A DNA stretch of 39,778 nucleotides from an uncultured Pelagibacteraceae bacterium (GTDB taxonomy: Bacteria > Pseudomonadota > Alphaproteobacteria > Pelagibacterales > Pelagibacteraceae): the NCBI GenBank assembly GCA_902605645.1, contig CACLDE010000007.1, positions 1-39,778 of the forward strand. The letters are read 5' to 3'. This document shows positions 8,847 through 17,496 of this stretch, one piece after another. The position numbers and the translations under genes are program-made. Position 1 is the first letter of the stretch. Each line of letters starts with the position of its first letter. Under the pieces are notes generated by a model. The model was given only the letters and a program-made list of their open reading frames with translations. It was not told the origin of the DNA and searched no databases.

Positions 8847-9313
8847 TGAGTTTAAATAAAAAAATAGTTTCTATTCTTAAAAAGAAAAAACTTAAATTAG
8901 CTATAGCTGAGTCTTGTACTGGTGGACTGCTTTCGAGTTCAATAACTTCTGTTAGTGGTGCTTCTAAGGTATTTTCATTAGGTTTGGTCACCTACTCCGA
9001 TCACGCTAAAATTAGTATTCTAAAAGTACCTAAAAAAATTATTCAAAAGCATGGTGCTGTTAGTGTTCAATGTTGTTTATCTATGGTTAATAATTTAAGT
9101 AAAATTAATAAGAGTATAGTGTGTATTTCCATCACAGGCATTGCTGGTCCTAGAGGAGGGTCTAGACAAAAACCAGTTGGGTTAGTTTATATTGGTATTA
9201 AAAAAGATAAAATTGTTAAAGTAAATAGATACGTCTTCAAAAATCGAGGAAGAAATTATATTCAAAAAGCAACGGTTAATAAGGCTTTAAAATTAATTCA
9301 TAATTTTCTCTAA
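8846..9313 (+). CDS. pncC: nicotinamide-nucleotide amidase (stand-alone CinA C-terminal domain)
   Basis: A 155-residue protein matching only the C-terminal amidase domain of CinA; the N-terminal MoCF-like domain of full-length CinA is absent, as is usual in alphaproteobacteria. It hydrolyses NMN to nicotinate mononucleotide in pyridine nucleotide recycling. Signature motifs are AIAESCTGGLLSS (19-31), VTYSDHAK in the first third, and GIAGPRGG followed by KPVGLVYIG. It is the last gene of the ispDF-pgpA-pncC run. Its 3' end overlaps the 3' end of the convergent small membrane protein gene by 21 bases. Confidence 0.92.
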   Translation: MSLNKKIVSILKKKKLKLAIAESCTGGLLSSSITSVSGASKVFSLGLVTYSDHAKISILKVPKKIIQKHGAVSVQCCLSMVNNLSKINKSIVCISITGIAGPRGGSRQKPVGLVYIGIKKDKIVKVNRYVFKNRGRNYIQKATVNKALKLIHNFL

Positions 9314-9586
9314 TATTTGAGCTGTCAAAATATTTACTAAGAAGAAAATTGCTATAACGTCAATGTAAAGTAAAAAAACCAATCTATTTCTAAATCTTCT
9401 TCTTCTAAGAATTTTTGGTTTATCAGGGCTAAAATCCTCTTTTTTTGTTGATTTAAAATCATAAGAAAATTTCCAATAATTTGTATCCGTCTCGTTTGGA
9501 TCTCCAGTATTGAAATATTTTATATACTCTACTAAATACCACCAAAAAACTATGAAGATAATTATTAAAAATATAGTGCCAATCAT
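9293..9586 (-). CDS. small two-TM membrane protein of unknown function
   Basis: A 97-residue protein I do not recognise. It has an N-terminal hydrophobic helix (residues ~2-20, with two Trp), a polar and charged middle of ~45 residues with a basic RRRRFRNR stretch (~62-69), and a second hydrophobic helix (~70-90). The basic cluster before the second helix suggests the middle loop is cytoplasmic. Its ATG overlaps the ratA stop by one base (TAATG), so it is probably co-translated at the end of the lipA-ratA operon. The tail-to-tail overlap with pncC argues that it is a real, maintained gene only indirectly; the hydrophobic pattern and tight coupling are the better evidence. Confidence 0.72.
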   Translation of the reverse strand: MIGTIFLIIIFIVFWWYLVEYIKYFNTGDPNETDTNYWKFSYDFKSTKKEDFSPDKPKILRRRRFRNRLVFLLYIDVIAIFFLVNILTAQILEKIMN

Positions 9587-10029
9587 TACTTGTATAATTC
9601 TAAAGCTCTTTTTTCAAAAGCATCTGCAATTTTATTAAGACCTAAGTTAAAAGATCTTTTCATTATAGCATTTAAAAAATTATTTTTTAATTCAAAATCA
9701 ATATCAAATTCAAGTTGTGTAAAGTTATTAATTTTTTTAAACTTCCACTCGTTCTTTAGGTGAGTAAGTGGTCCGTCGATATTTGTAACTAAAATTTTGT
9801 CTTTTTCTTTATAGAATAGGACTAAACTTGTGTAAGTTTCATTAATAATGCTTTTACCTACTTTTAAATCAGCTTTTATCTCAACTAAATCACTGCTCTC
9901 TTTTCTTGAATAGACTTTACCGTCTAAACACCATGGAACAAACTCTGGATATTTTTCAATATCAAGAACCATTTCAATAAGTTGATTTTTTTTACATGGA
10001 ATAATCTTTTTTATTGATGCGGATGACAT
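9586..10029 (-). CDS. ratA: COQ10/RatA-family START-domain protein (likely ubiquinone-binding)
   Basis: A 147-residue single-domain protein of the polyketide-cyclase/START superfamily. The family motif around [12 protein letters not shown] (residues 27-38) is clear, with an amphipathic C-terminal helix ([17 protein letters not shown]). In E. coli the homologue is called RatA and described as a ribosome-association toxin. The mitochondrial and alphaproteobacterial relatives (COQ10) bind ubiquinone and support respiration, which I consider the likelier role here. The start at 10029 lies inside the end of lipA (19-base overlap); lipA followed by this gene is a conserved alphaproteobacterial pair. 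Function is inferred from the family only. Confidence 0.85.
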   Translation of the reverse strand: MSSASIKKIIPCKKNQLIEMVLDIEKYPEFVPWCLDGKVYSRKESSDLVEIKADLKVGKSIINETYTSLVLFYKEKDKILVTNIDGPLTHLKNEWKFKKINNFTQLEFDIDFELKNNFLNAIMKRSFNLGLNKIADAFEKRALELYK

Positions 10030-10958
10030 TCAAGCTGTCTATTTCTTGCGTCTTGTAATTTTTTAAAATCTTCATCAGCATGATATGAAGATCTTGTTAA
10101 AGGAGAAGAAGACACCAATAAAAAACCTTTTGTCTTTGCTATCTTCTCAAACTCTTTAAATTCCTCGGGAGTATAATATCGAGACAATGGATGATGTTTT
10201 TGTGAAGGTTGTAAATATTGGCCGATAGTAATAAAATCTACTTCAGCAGATCTTAAATCATCCATAACTTGAGTTACCTCATCTTTATTTTCTCCTAAAC
10301 CAACCATAATCCCAGATTTTGTAAAAACCTTTTTATTAAATTTTTTTGCATTTTTTAATAATTCTAATGATGCAAAATATCGAGCTCCTGGTCGAACTCT
10401 TGTGTAAAGTCTTGGAACTGTTTCAATGTTGTGATTAAAAACATCTAAATCAGCATCTAAAATTTTTTTATATGAATCTCCTTTTCTTAAAAAGTCTGGA
10501 GTTAAAACCTCAATTGATGTATGGGGATTCATTTCTCTAGTGGCTTCAACGACTTTGAAAAAATGTTCTGACCCACCATCTTCTAAATCATCTCTATCAA
10601 CAGATGTAATTACGACATGTTTTAAATTTAAGTTTTTTACTGCTTTAGCAATTTTTAACGGTTCAAAAATATCTAGAGCATTAGGCTTTCCAGTTTTAAC
10701 ATCACAGAAAGAGCAGGCCCTTGTGCAAGTATCTCCCATTATCATGAAAGTAGCATGTTTTTTACTCCAGCATTCTGTAATGTTTGGACAATTAGCTTCC
10801 TGACAAACAGTTACTAAATTATTTTGATTTACGATTTGTTTTGTCTGGAAAAAAACTTGAGAGTCAACAATCTTTGATCTTATCCATTCGGGCTTTCTTT
10901 TAATTGGATTAGAAGGTTTGTTAACTTTTTCTGGGTGTCTCTTATCTCTGTCTATCAT
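10011..10958 (-). CDS. lipA: lipoyl synthase
   Basis: A 315-residue radical SAM enzyme that inserts two sulfurs into protein-bound octanoyl groups to make lipoamide. The auxiliary cluster Cys motif is C52, C57, C63 ([12 protein letters not shown]). The radical-SAM CxxxCxxC is C78, C82, C85 (TCTRACSFC). The C-terminal RSSYHA that provides the serine ligand is present near residue 290. Length is normal. The start ATG overlaps the ftsB stop by 4 bases. Its usual upstream neighbours in alphaproteobacteria, the pyruvate dehydrogenase genes and lpd that use lipoate, are missing at this position. Confidence 0.96.
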   Translation of the reverse strand: MIDRDKRHPEKVNKPSNPIKRKPEWIRSKIVDSQVFFQTKQIVNQNNLVTVCQEANCPNITECWSKKHATFMIMGDTCTRACSFCDVKTGKPNALDIFEPLKIAKAVKNLNLKHVVITSVDRDDLEDGGSEHFFKVVEATREMNPHTSIEVLTPDFLRKGDSYKKILDADLDVFNHNIETVPRLYTRVRPGARYFASLELLKNAKKFNKKVFTKSGIMVGLGENKDEVTQVMDDLRSAEVDFITIGQYLQPSQKHHPLSRYYTPEEFKEFEKIAKTKGFLLVSSSPLTRSSYHADEDFKKLQDARNRQLECHPHQ

Positions 10959-11251
10959 TTTAGTTTAATAATTATTTCTTCTTTTTTTCCAAATTTGAGC
11001 TTTTCTCTATATAATTTATCCACGTAGTCTAAGTTTAGATTCGTTGATAAAAGTTTATTTTTATTTTCAAATTCATTTAATTTTTCAGTTAATAATTTTT
11101 CTTTTTCTATTAAATTTTGTTGTATTTTGTCCTTTTCATAATAAGAGATTAAACCTCTTTCACCGCTAATCATGTTAGTAATGATATATAAAGCAAGTAG
11201 AATATTTAATAACAGTAATTTCTTTTTAGTAAAAAAGTTAAATAGTCTCAT
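10955..11251 (-). CDS. ftsB: FtsB/DivIC-family septum formation protein
   Basis: A 98-residue bitopic membrane protein: a basic N-terminus, one transmembrane helix (~12-28), the family-typical GERGLISYY segment (30-38), then a Lys/Glu-rich coiled coil (~40-75) and a short C-terminal region with a LYREKLKFG stretch. FtsB-type proteins bridge FtsQ and FtsL in the divisome and help activate septal peptidoglycan synthesis. Position directly downstream of eno (2-base gap) is a widely conserved arrangement and supports the call despite weak sequence conservation in this family. Confidence 0.82.
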   Translation of the reverse strand: MRLFNFFTKKKLLLLNILLALYIITNMISGERGLISYYEKDKIQQNLIEKEKLLTEKLNEFENKNKLLSTNLNLDYVDKLYREKLKFGKKEEIIIKLK

Positions 11252-11253
11252 AC

Positions 11254-12465
11254 TTAAATTTTAGCCATTTTTGACTGATTTCCAAGCTTCTCTTCAATCC
11301 TCAAAAGCCTATTATATTTAGCAACTCTCTCTGATCTAGCCAATGAACCTGTTTTAATTTGAGAAGAATTAGTCGCAACTGCCAAATCAGCAATAAAGGT
11401 GTCCTCTGAGTCGCCCGATCTATGAGAAATTATGGTTTTAAATTTGTTTTCTTTAGCAAGTTTTATTGTATCAAGTGTTTCACTTACTGTTCCTATCTGA
11501 TTTGGTTTTATTAAAATAGAATTTGCAGATTTTTCTTTAATTCCTTTTTCTAATCTTTTTTTATTTGTTACAAATAAATCGTCTCCAACAATTTGAGCTT
11601 TTATTTTTTGAGTTAAATTTTTCCAATTATCCCAATCATCTTCTGAGAAAGGATCTTCAATAGATTTAATTGGATATTTTTTTACAAGATCTAAAAAATA
11701 TTGAACATTTTTTGGAACCCTAAGCTCATTTGCCGCTACATCTAAGCAAATCGATATGTCTTTGCCTGGTTTAAATCCTGATGCAGATATTGAATTAAGA
11801 ATAACTTCTATAGCCTCTTCATCAGACCCTAAAGAAGGTGCAAATCCACCTTCATCGCCTACACTTGTAGAAATTTTTTTACTTTCAAGATTTTTTTTTA
11901 AGTTTTGAATAACTAGAAATGACATTTGCATACATTCTTTAAAATTTTTTGCTCCATCCGGTCTAATCATAAACTCTTGAATTTCTAGTGAATTATTTGC
12001 ATGAGCACCTCCGTTAATAATATTCATTAAAGGATAAGGCATACATAAAGGTTTATTTTCATTATTAATATATTCGTATATTTCTTTTCCTGAAAATTTT
12101 GCGGCAGCTTTTAAATTTGCTATTGAAACTGCTAAAATAGAATTTGCACCAAGGTTTGATTTGTTTTCGGTACCATCTAAACTTATCAAAATTTTATCAA
12201 TTTCACTTTGATTTGTTGAGTCTTCATTTTCTAATACTTTAGAAATCTTATTATTTATATTTTTTACAGCATCAAAAACACTTTTATTTAGATAATTATT
12301 ATTTTTATCTCTAAGTTCATGAGCTTCATAGCGACCTGTTGAAGCCCCAGATGGTACTATCGAACTACCAGTAGTCTCATCTTGTAAAATGATCTCGGCC
12401 TCAACTGTAGGATTGCCTCTGCTATCAAAGACTTGTCTGCCTTTTACACTTTTTATTTTTGACAT
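11254..12465 (-). CDS. eno: enolase
   Basis: A 403-residue glycolytic/gluconeogenic enzyme that interconverts 2-phosphoglycerate and phosphoenolpyruvate. The start KGRQVFDSRGNPTVEAE is canonical. Catalytic and metal motifs are seen in order: GDEGGFAPSL, CLDVAANE, SIEDPFSEDDW, GDDLFVTN, ILIKPNQIGT (catalytic Lys), SHRSGDSEDTFIAD and GSLARSERVAKYNRL. It is about 25 residues shorter than most bacterial enolases (~425-432), apparently through trimmed loops; no key motif is lost. It lies 1 base after kdsA, whose reaction uses PEP, the product of enolase. Confidence 0.97.
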   Translation of the reverse strand: MSKIKSVKGRQVFDSRGNPTVEAEIILQDETTGSSIVPSGASTGRYEAHELRDKNNNYLNKSVFDAVKNINNKISKVLENEDSTNQSEIDKILISLDGTENKSNLGANSILAVSIANLKAAAKFSGKEIYEYINNENKPLCMPYPLMNIINGGAHANNSLEIQEFMIRPDGAKNFKECMQMSFLVIQNLKKNLESKKISTSVGDEGGFAPSLGSDEEAIEVILNSISASGFKPGKDISICLDVAANELRVPKNVQYFLDLVKKYPIKSIEDPFSEDDWDNWKNLTQKIKAQIVGDDLFVTNKKRLEKGIKEKSANSILIKPNQIGTVSETLDTIKLAKENKFKTIISHRSGDSEDTFIADLAVATNSSQIKTGSLARSERVAKYNRLLRIEEKLGNQSKMAKI

Positions 12466-12466
12466 T

Positions 12467-13288
12467 CTATTTAATTAATTTATCGATTTCAGTTAATTTT
12501 TTTAACAAACTTTTTAATTCATTAAGTGGAACCATATTAGGTCCATCTGAAGGAGCATTATCTGGATCTTCATGAGTTTCTATAAATATTGCTCCAACTC
12601 CAACTGCAATTGCAGCTCGGGCTAAATGAGGAACAAATTCTCTTTGACCTCCACTTTTTTCACCCATGCCCCCTGGTTGTTGAACTGAGTGCGTTGCATC
12701 AAAAATAATTGGAAAACCAAATTTTGACATTATTGGTAAAGCTCTCATATCTGAAACAAGTGTATTATATCCAAAACTGGCTCCTCTCTCAGTTATTAGA
12801 ATATTTTTATTCCCTGAGTCCTCTATTTTTTTTATAACATTAGCCATATCCCAAGGAGCTAAAAATTGTCCTTTTTTAACATTAATTATTTTTCCTGTTT
12901 TTGCTGCAGCTATTAATAAATCTGTTTGTCTGCATAAGAATGCCGGAATTTGTAAAACATCTACATGATTTGCTACTATTGAACATTGCTCAGCTGTGTG
13001 GACGTCAGTCAAAATTGGCACACCCACTTCTTTTCTGAGTTTGTCAAAAATAGGTAAAGATTTATCTAATCCTAAACCTCTTTTACCTTTTAAACTTGTT
13101 CTGTTGGCTTTATCAAAAGATGTTTTATAAATAAGATTAATGCCTATTTCATTTGTAATTTTTTTTAATTCACTGGATATTTTTATTGCGTGAGTCTCGC
13201 TTTCAAGCTGACATGGACCGGCTATTAAAGTGAAAGGTTTATCATTCCCTATTTCAAAATTATTACATTTTACTTTATAGTTTGTCAT
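12467..13288 (-). CDS. kdsA: KDO-8-phosphate synthase, probable metal-dependent type
   Basis: A 273-residue TIM-barrel enzyme condensing PEP with arabinose-5-phosphate to give KDO-8-phosphate for the LPS core. Motifs include [11 protein letters not shown] (21-31), [29 protein letters not shown] and [17 protein letters not shown]26 in the AGPC motif occupies the position that is Cys in metal-dependent KDO8P synthases (Aquifex type) and Asn in the metal-independent E. coli type, so a metal-dependent enzyme is inferred. It overlaps the pyrG end by 4 bases. Together with the lpx genes this indicates that the cell makes LPS carrying KDO. Confidence 0.96.
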   Translation of the reverse strand: MTNYKVKCNNFEIGNDKPFTLIAGPCQLESETHAIKISSELKKITNEIGINLIYKTSFDKANRTSLKGKRGLGLDKSLPIFDKLRKEVGVPILTDVHTAEQCSIVANHVDVLQIPAFLCRQTDLLIAAAKTGKIINVKKGQFLAPWDMANVIKKIEDSGNKNILITERGASFGYNTLVSDMRALPIMSKFGFPIIFDATHSVQQPGGMGEKSGGQREFVPHLARAAIAVGVGAIFIETHEDPDNAPSDGPNMVPLNELKSLLKKLTEIDKLIK

Positions 13289-14907
13289 TTTTTTGAATAA
13301 GTTTTTGCAGCCTTTATAAAAGATGAGAATAATGGATGCGGAGTTAAAGGTCTAGATTTAAATTCAGGATGAAACTGAACTCCAATGAACCAAGGATGAT
13401 CATTCAATTCTACTATTTCTGGTAATTTATTATCTGGAGATAGACCTGAAAAAATCATACCTTTATTTTCAAATTTCTCTTTATAATTAATGTTAACTTC
13501 ATATCTGTGGCGATGTCTTTCATTTATTTTTAAAGAATTATATATTTTGCTTACCTTTGTGTCTTTTTTAAGTCTAGCTTCATAACTTCCTAAACGCATA
13601 GTCCCACCCAAATTTTTGTTAGTCCCCTTTATTAATTTTCCATCTTTTGTCCACTCACTCATCAAGCCAACAACAGAGGCTTTGGAAGGACCAAATTCAC
13701 TAGAGGTTGCATTTTTAATGTTTAGCTTGTTTCTAGCAAATTCAATGACTGCCATTTGCATTCCAAAACATATACCTAAAAATGGAATATTATTTTTTCT
13801 AGCAAAATTAATTGCTGCTATTTTTCCTTCAGTGCCCCTTTTACCAAAACCACCTGGTATGAGAATTCCTGATGCATCTTTTAATTTATTTTTTATTTCT
13901 TCTGGTTTAAGTTTGTCAGATTCTATTCTTATTAAATTTACTTTTAAATTATTATTTATACCACCATGTGTTAACGCTTCATCTAAAGATTTATAAGCAT
14001 CTTTTAATTCAACATATTTCCCAATAATTGCAATACGAACAATATTTTTAGTGTAAAGAACAAGGTTTGTAATTTTTTTCCAAGGTTTTAAATTTACTTT
14101 GCTTTTTGATTTGATTTTGAAAAACTTTAAAACCCTCTCATCTAATTTTTCTTTATTAAAACTTATTGGTGCTTCATAAATGGTTTTAACATCAACCGTC
14201 TCTATAACGTCTTCAATGGCTACATTACAAAATAAAGAAATTTTCTTTCTTTGATCCAATGGGATAGTTCTCTCAGATCTGCAAATTATTATATCAGGTT
14301 GAATACCAATGCTCCTTAATTCTTTTACAGAGTGTTGAGTTGGTTTTGTTTTGATTTCATCTGAAGCCTTCATATATGGAACAAGAGTTAAATGTATAAA
14401 CAAGGTATTTTTTCTTCCTATCTCATTTGAAAACTGCCTAATGGCTTCTAAAAATGGAAGACTTTCAATATCACCGACTGTTCCACCAATTTCACAAATT
14501 ACAAAATCCTCTTTTGAAATATCATTCTTAATAAACTCTTTTATTCTATTTGTAATATGCGGAATGACTTGAACAGTTTTTCCTAAATATTTACCTTGGC
14601 GCTCTCTTTTAAGAACATCACTATAAATTTTTCCAGTAGTAATATTGTCATTTTTTTTTGAAGATATACCAGAAAATCTTTCATAGTGACCTAAATCTAA
14701 ATCAGTTTCAGCACCGTCATCTGTTACATAAACTTCTCCATGTTGAAAAGGACTCATAGTTCCGGGATCAACATTTAAATAAGGATCTAATTTTCTTATT
14801 CTAACTTTGTAACCTCTTGATTGTAATAAGTAGGCAAGTGATGCAGATGATAATCCTTTTCCTAAAGATGAAACCACGCCGCCAGTAACGAAAATGTATC
14901 GCGCCAT
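13285..14907 (-). CDS. pyrG: CTP synthase
   Basis: A 540-residue, full-length enzyme making CTP from UTP, ATP and glutamine. The N-terminal synthetase domain (~1-270) begins with [16 protein letters not shown] (P-loop) and has [14 protein letters not shown] and [11 protein letters not shown]. The C-terminal class I glutamine amidotransferase domain (~290-540) has the nucleophile Cys in LGICFGMQ (near residue 386) and the His/Glu pair in FHPEFKSRP near 515. CTP feeds IspD, KDO activation and CdsA, all represented in this window. It follows secG after a 42-base gap, the largest within this block, which may hold its own promoter. Confidence 0.97.
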   Translation of the reverse strand: MARYIFVTGGVVSSLGKGLSSASLAYLLQSRGYKVRIRKLDPYLNVDPGTMSPFQHGEVYVTDDGAETDLDLGHYERFSGISSKKNDNITTGKIYSDVLKRERQGKYLGKTVQVIPHITNRIKEFIKNDISKEDFVICEIGGTVGDIESLPFLEAIRQFSNEIGRKNTLFIHLTLVPYMKASDEIKTKPTQHSVKELRSIGIQPDIIICRSERTIPLDQRKKISLFCNVAIEDVIETVDVKTIYEAPISFNKEKLDERVLKFFKIKSKSKVNLKPWKKITNLVLYTKNIVRIAIIGKYVELKDAYKSLDEALTHGGINNNLKVNLIRIESDKLKPEEIKNKLKDASGILIPGGFGKRGTEGKIAAINFARKNNIPFLGICFGMQMAVIEFARNKLNIKNATSSEFGPSKASVVGLMSEWTKDGKLIKGTNKNLGGTMRLGSYEARLKKDTKVSKIYNSLKINERHRHRYEVNINYKEKFENKGMIFSGLSPDNKLPEIVELNDHPWFIGVQFHPEFKSRPLTPHPLFSSFIKAAKTYSKK

Positions 14908-14949
14908 GGAAGTATGTTATATCCGATTATTTTATAAAAAAAAAGTTTT

Positions 14950-15252
14950 TTATTTATTGGACTCTGGTATTTGAGGCAAATCTGTATCTTGGCTTTCCTC
15001 AAGCTCTAAAACTGATTGGGTCTTACGAATTTCATCTCTATCGATTGCAACCAAAACAATACTGCAAATTATAAATAAGGAAGCAATTATAGCTGTAAAT
15101 TTTGTTAAAAAAGTACCAACCGATCTGGCAGACGTGAAATTATCTTGTGAAACACCTAGCCCCAAAGCACCACCTTCTGATCTTTGTAACAAGACTACGA
15201 CAACTAAAATAATTGCGAGTATAATATTTATGACAATAATTATGCTTTCCAT
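14950..15252 (-). CDS. secG: SecG preprotein translocase subunit
   Basis: A 100-residue membrane protein of the SecYEG translocon with two transmembrane helices (~3-22 and ~50-70). Between them is the family segment LLQRSEGGALGLGVSQ (21-36), followed by RSVGTFLTKFT. A short acidic, polar C-terminal tail ends the protein. The order tpiA-secG-pyrG is conserved in alphaproteobacteria. It lies 5 bases after tpiA. Confidence 0.93.
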   Translation of the reverse strand: MESIIIVINIILAIILVVVVLLQRSEGGALGLGVSQDNFTSARSVGTFLTKFTAIIASLFIICSIVLVAIDRDEIRKTQSVLELEESQDTDLPQIPESNK

Positions 15253-15257
15253 GATGC

Positions 15258-16001
15258 TTATCTATAGTAATTTCTTATTATATCAATAAATTTTTTTGTA
15301 GATTTAGATGCGCCGCCGATTAGAAAACCATCGATTTCATTAATTTTTTTAAACAACTTTACACTGTTTCCGTCAACCGATCCCCCATACAACACTGGTG
15401 GACTTTTTGATCTGAATATATTTTTCAGAGTTTTTTTTATAAAAGAAGAAGTTCTTGTTAATTCTTGTGAGGAAGGTATTTTTCCTGTACCAATTGACCA
15501 AATAGGTTCATAAGCGATTATAATATTATTTTTATTAAATTTTCTCTCAAGCACCTTGGTCAATTGTTTTTTAAGTACGCTAAAAGTTTTTTTATTTTTT
15601 TTATGGGTTTTATTTTCACCGACACAAAAAACTACCTTTAAATTATTTTTTAAAGCAAAATAAACTTTATTTTTAAGAATACTATCTGTGTCTCCTTCAC
15701 TTCTGTTGTCTGAATGACCAACAAGAGTGTACTTTGCTCCAACGCTTCTTAGCATGTAAGAACTAATCGCCGCAGTATTAGATGAAAATTGATCTTTTTG
15801 ATAACAGTTCTGTGAACCAATATTGATTTTTTTTTTTTTAAAATATTTTGAGTATGACTCAATTAAAGTGTAAGGAGGAGTAAAAATTACCTTGTATTTA
15901 TTTCTATTTTTGTCTTTTGAGTAAAATGAATTAATTTTATTGAGTATTTCTATAGACTTCGGAATTCCAAACATTTTCCAATTACCTATAAAATATTTCA
16001 T
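15258..16001 (-). CDS. tpiA: triosephosphate isomerase with divergent active-site loop
   Basis: A 247-residue TIM-barrel enzyme interconverting dihydroxyacetone phosphate and glyceraldehyde-3-phosphate. GNWKM (6-10) supplies the Asn and Lys, H96 is in LVGHSDNRSEG, the catalytic Glu is in AYEPIWSIGTGK, and phosphate-binding YGGSV and GGAS follow. The usual GHSERR is GHSDNR here, so the near-invariant Glu two residues after the catalytic His is Asp98. The preceding family motif TGE is AAI (78-80 region). Both are departures from the family. It begins a long - strand block and is divergent from ppiD across 64 bases. Confidence 0.93.
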   Translation of the reverse strand: MKYFIGNWKMFGIPKSIEILNKINSFYSKDKNRNKYKVIFTPPYTLIESYSKYFKKKKINIGSQNCYQKDQFSSNTAAISSYMLRSVGAKYTLVGHSDNRSEGDTDSILKNKVYFALKNNLKVVFCVGENKTHKKNKKTFSVLKKQLTKVLERKFNKNNIIIAYEPIWSIGTGKIPSSQELTRTSSFIKKTLKNIFRSKSPPVLYGGSVDGNSVKLFKKINEIDGFLIGGASKSTKKFIDIIRNYYR

Positions 16002-16065
16002 GATATTTTTATATTGAGTTTGATCTATTTGAATTAATAATTTATTAGTTATTTAAAATAATAAT
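16002..16065. promoter_or_regulatory. divergent intergenic gap between tpiA and ppiD, probable promoters both ways
   Basis: This 64-base A/T-rich spacer lies between two head-to-head genes that start the large - strand block (tpiA onward) and + strand block (ppiD-trp-lexA), so it must carry promoters for both. Several -10-like strings are present on both strands, but none pairs with a convincing -35, so I do not assign exact boxes. There is no room for a trp leader peptide or attenuator here. Confidence 0.4.
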
Positions 16066-17496
16066 ATGTTAAATTCAATAAAAAAATATTCAAAGACCTT
16101 CTTTTTCAAAGTTCTTGTTGGAATAATAATATTACCTTTTTTATTTTGGGGCATGGGCGACGTTTTTAGTGGAGGAAGCCAGAATGTAGTAGCTAAGATT
16201 GACTCGGAAAAAGTCAGTACTAGAGATTTTGTTAATTATTTAAATGTCTTAAATTTGAATGAACAAGAACGTAAAGATTTACCAAAAACAGATTTGATCG
16301 ATCAAATTTTATCTGATTATATAGGTAAAAAAGTTCTACTTTTAGAACTTGATGATTTAAATGTAACACTTGGAGATAAATCATTAAAAGAAATAATCAT
16401 TAACGATAAAACATTTTTAAAAGATAATAAATTTTCAAGAACAGAATATGAAAAATTTTTAATTACGAACAGTTTAAGTGCACCTTTATTTGAAACAAAC
16501 ATGGCAGAACAAGAGAAGAAAAGACAGTTGTTAAGTTACTTGTCTGGTGGAATTGAAATACCTAACTTTCTTGTTCAATATGAATTTAATACAGAAAATC
16601 AAACAAAAAAAATTGAATTTATCAATTTGAAAAAATTTTACGACAAACCAATATCAAGCAAAAAAATTCAAGAAATTTACAATAGAAATAAAGAATTTTA
16701 TACTGAAACATTTAAAGATTTTAAATATGCTGAGTTGAAACCTTTAAATATTATAGGCGAAAATGACTATAATGAAAATTTCTTCAACAAAATTAATGAA
16801 ATTGAAAATAAAATTTTAGACGGTGTTGAGTTTGATCAGATTGCGAAGAGTTATAATTTAAGTACAAAAGTTACTGGATTAATTAATAAAGAAAATAAAT
16901 CTAAAATTGACAAAAAACTTGTCCAGGCACTCTTAAAATTAAAAGATGAAAACATTGTAGAATTTGTAAACTTAGAAAAAAAATATTATATGGTTCAACT
17001 GACAAAGGTTTCTGAAATTCAAAAAGATAAAGACGATAAAAAGGTAATAGAATCTATTAAAACTCAAATTAATATCGAAAACAAAATAAACGAAAATAGA
17101 AAATTGGCAAAAGATATTACAAATAAAAAATTCACAAGATCACAAATGGATATTTTTGCCAAAGATAATGATCTTAAAATTGAAAGTATAACTCTTACTA
17201 AATTAAAGGGGAATGAAATTTTCAGCCCTGGTGTAATTAAAAGAATATTTGAAACAGACGACAAATCAATTAATTTAATAACAGATAATATGCTTAAAGA
17301 TAACTTTATTATTTATTCAAAAGAGACAAAACTACCAAAAATAAAAAAGCAAAGTCAAGACTATGATAGTTTTAAATTAAAAGCTAAATTTAGACTTGCT
17401 AACAATATTTATAATATTTATGACCTAAGTTTAAATAGAAAATATAATGTCGAAATCAACAATAAAACTTTAAACAGAATAAAAAATTCCTTTTAA
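16066..17496 (+). CDS. ppiD: PpiD-like periplasmic folding factor (SurA_N/parvulin family)
   Basis: A 476-residue protein with one N-terminal transmembrane helix (~13-31, ending in the family-typical FWGMGDVFSGG) and a long Lys/Glu/Asn-rich periplasmic part. A SurA_N-like chaperone domain (~40-190) is followed by a region (~200-330) matching the parvulin layout: helical lead-in, EFDQIAKSYNLST, then YYMVQLTKVSEI. Typical PpiD proteins exceed 600 residues; this one is shorter. Catalytic parvulin His residues and the GGDLGW loop are not seen, so chaperone rather than isomerase activity is likely (inference). ppiD before the trp genes is a conserved alphaproteobacterial placement. Its stop overlaps the trpE start by one base. 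Confidence 0.82.
   Translation: MLNSIKKYSKTFFFKVLVGIIILPFLFWGMGDVFSGGSQNVVAKIDSEKVSTRDFVNYLNVLNLNEQERKDLPKTDLIDQILSDYIGKKVLLLELDDLNVTLGDKSLKEIIINDKTFLKDNKFSRTEYEKFLITNSLSAPLFETNMAEQEKKRQLLSYLSGGIEIPNFLVQYEFNTENQTKKIEFINLKKFYDKPISSKKIQEIYNRNKEFYTETFKDFKYAELKPLNIIGENDYNENFFNKINEIENKILDGVEFDQIAKSYNLSTKVTGLINKENKSKIDKKLVQALLKLKDENIVEFVNLEKKYYMVQLTKVSEIQKDKDDKKVIESIKTQINIENKINENRKLAKDITNKKFTRSQMDIFAKDNDLKIESITLTKLKGNEIFSPGVIKRIFETDDKSINLITDNMLKDNFIIYSKETKLPKIKKQSQDYDSFKLKAKFRLANNIYNIYDLSLNRKYNVEINNKTLNRIKNSF

Noticed and set aside
14908-14949. A-run and T-run (AAAAAAC...TTTTTTTTT on the - strand) between secG and pyrG as a terminator or pyrG promoter
   Set aside because: The possible stem is A/T only and would be very weak, and TATAAA-like strings are everywhere in this DNA. 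pyrG probably reads through from secG.
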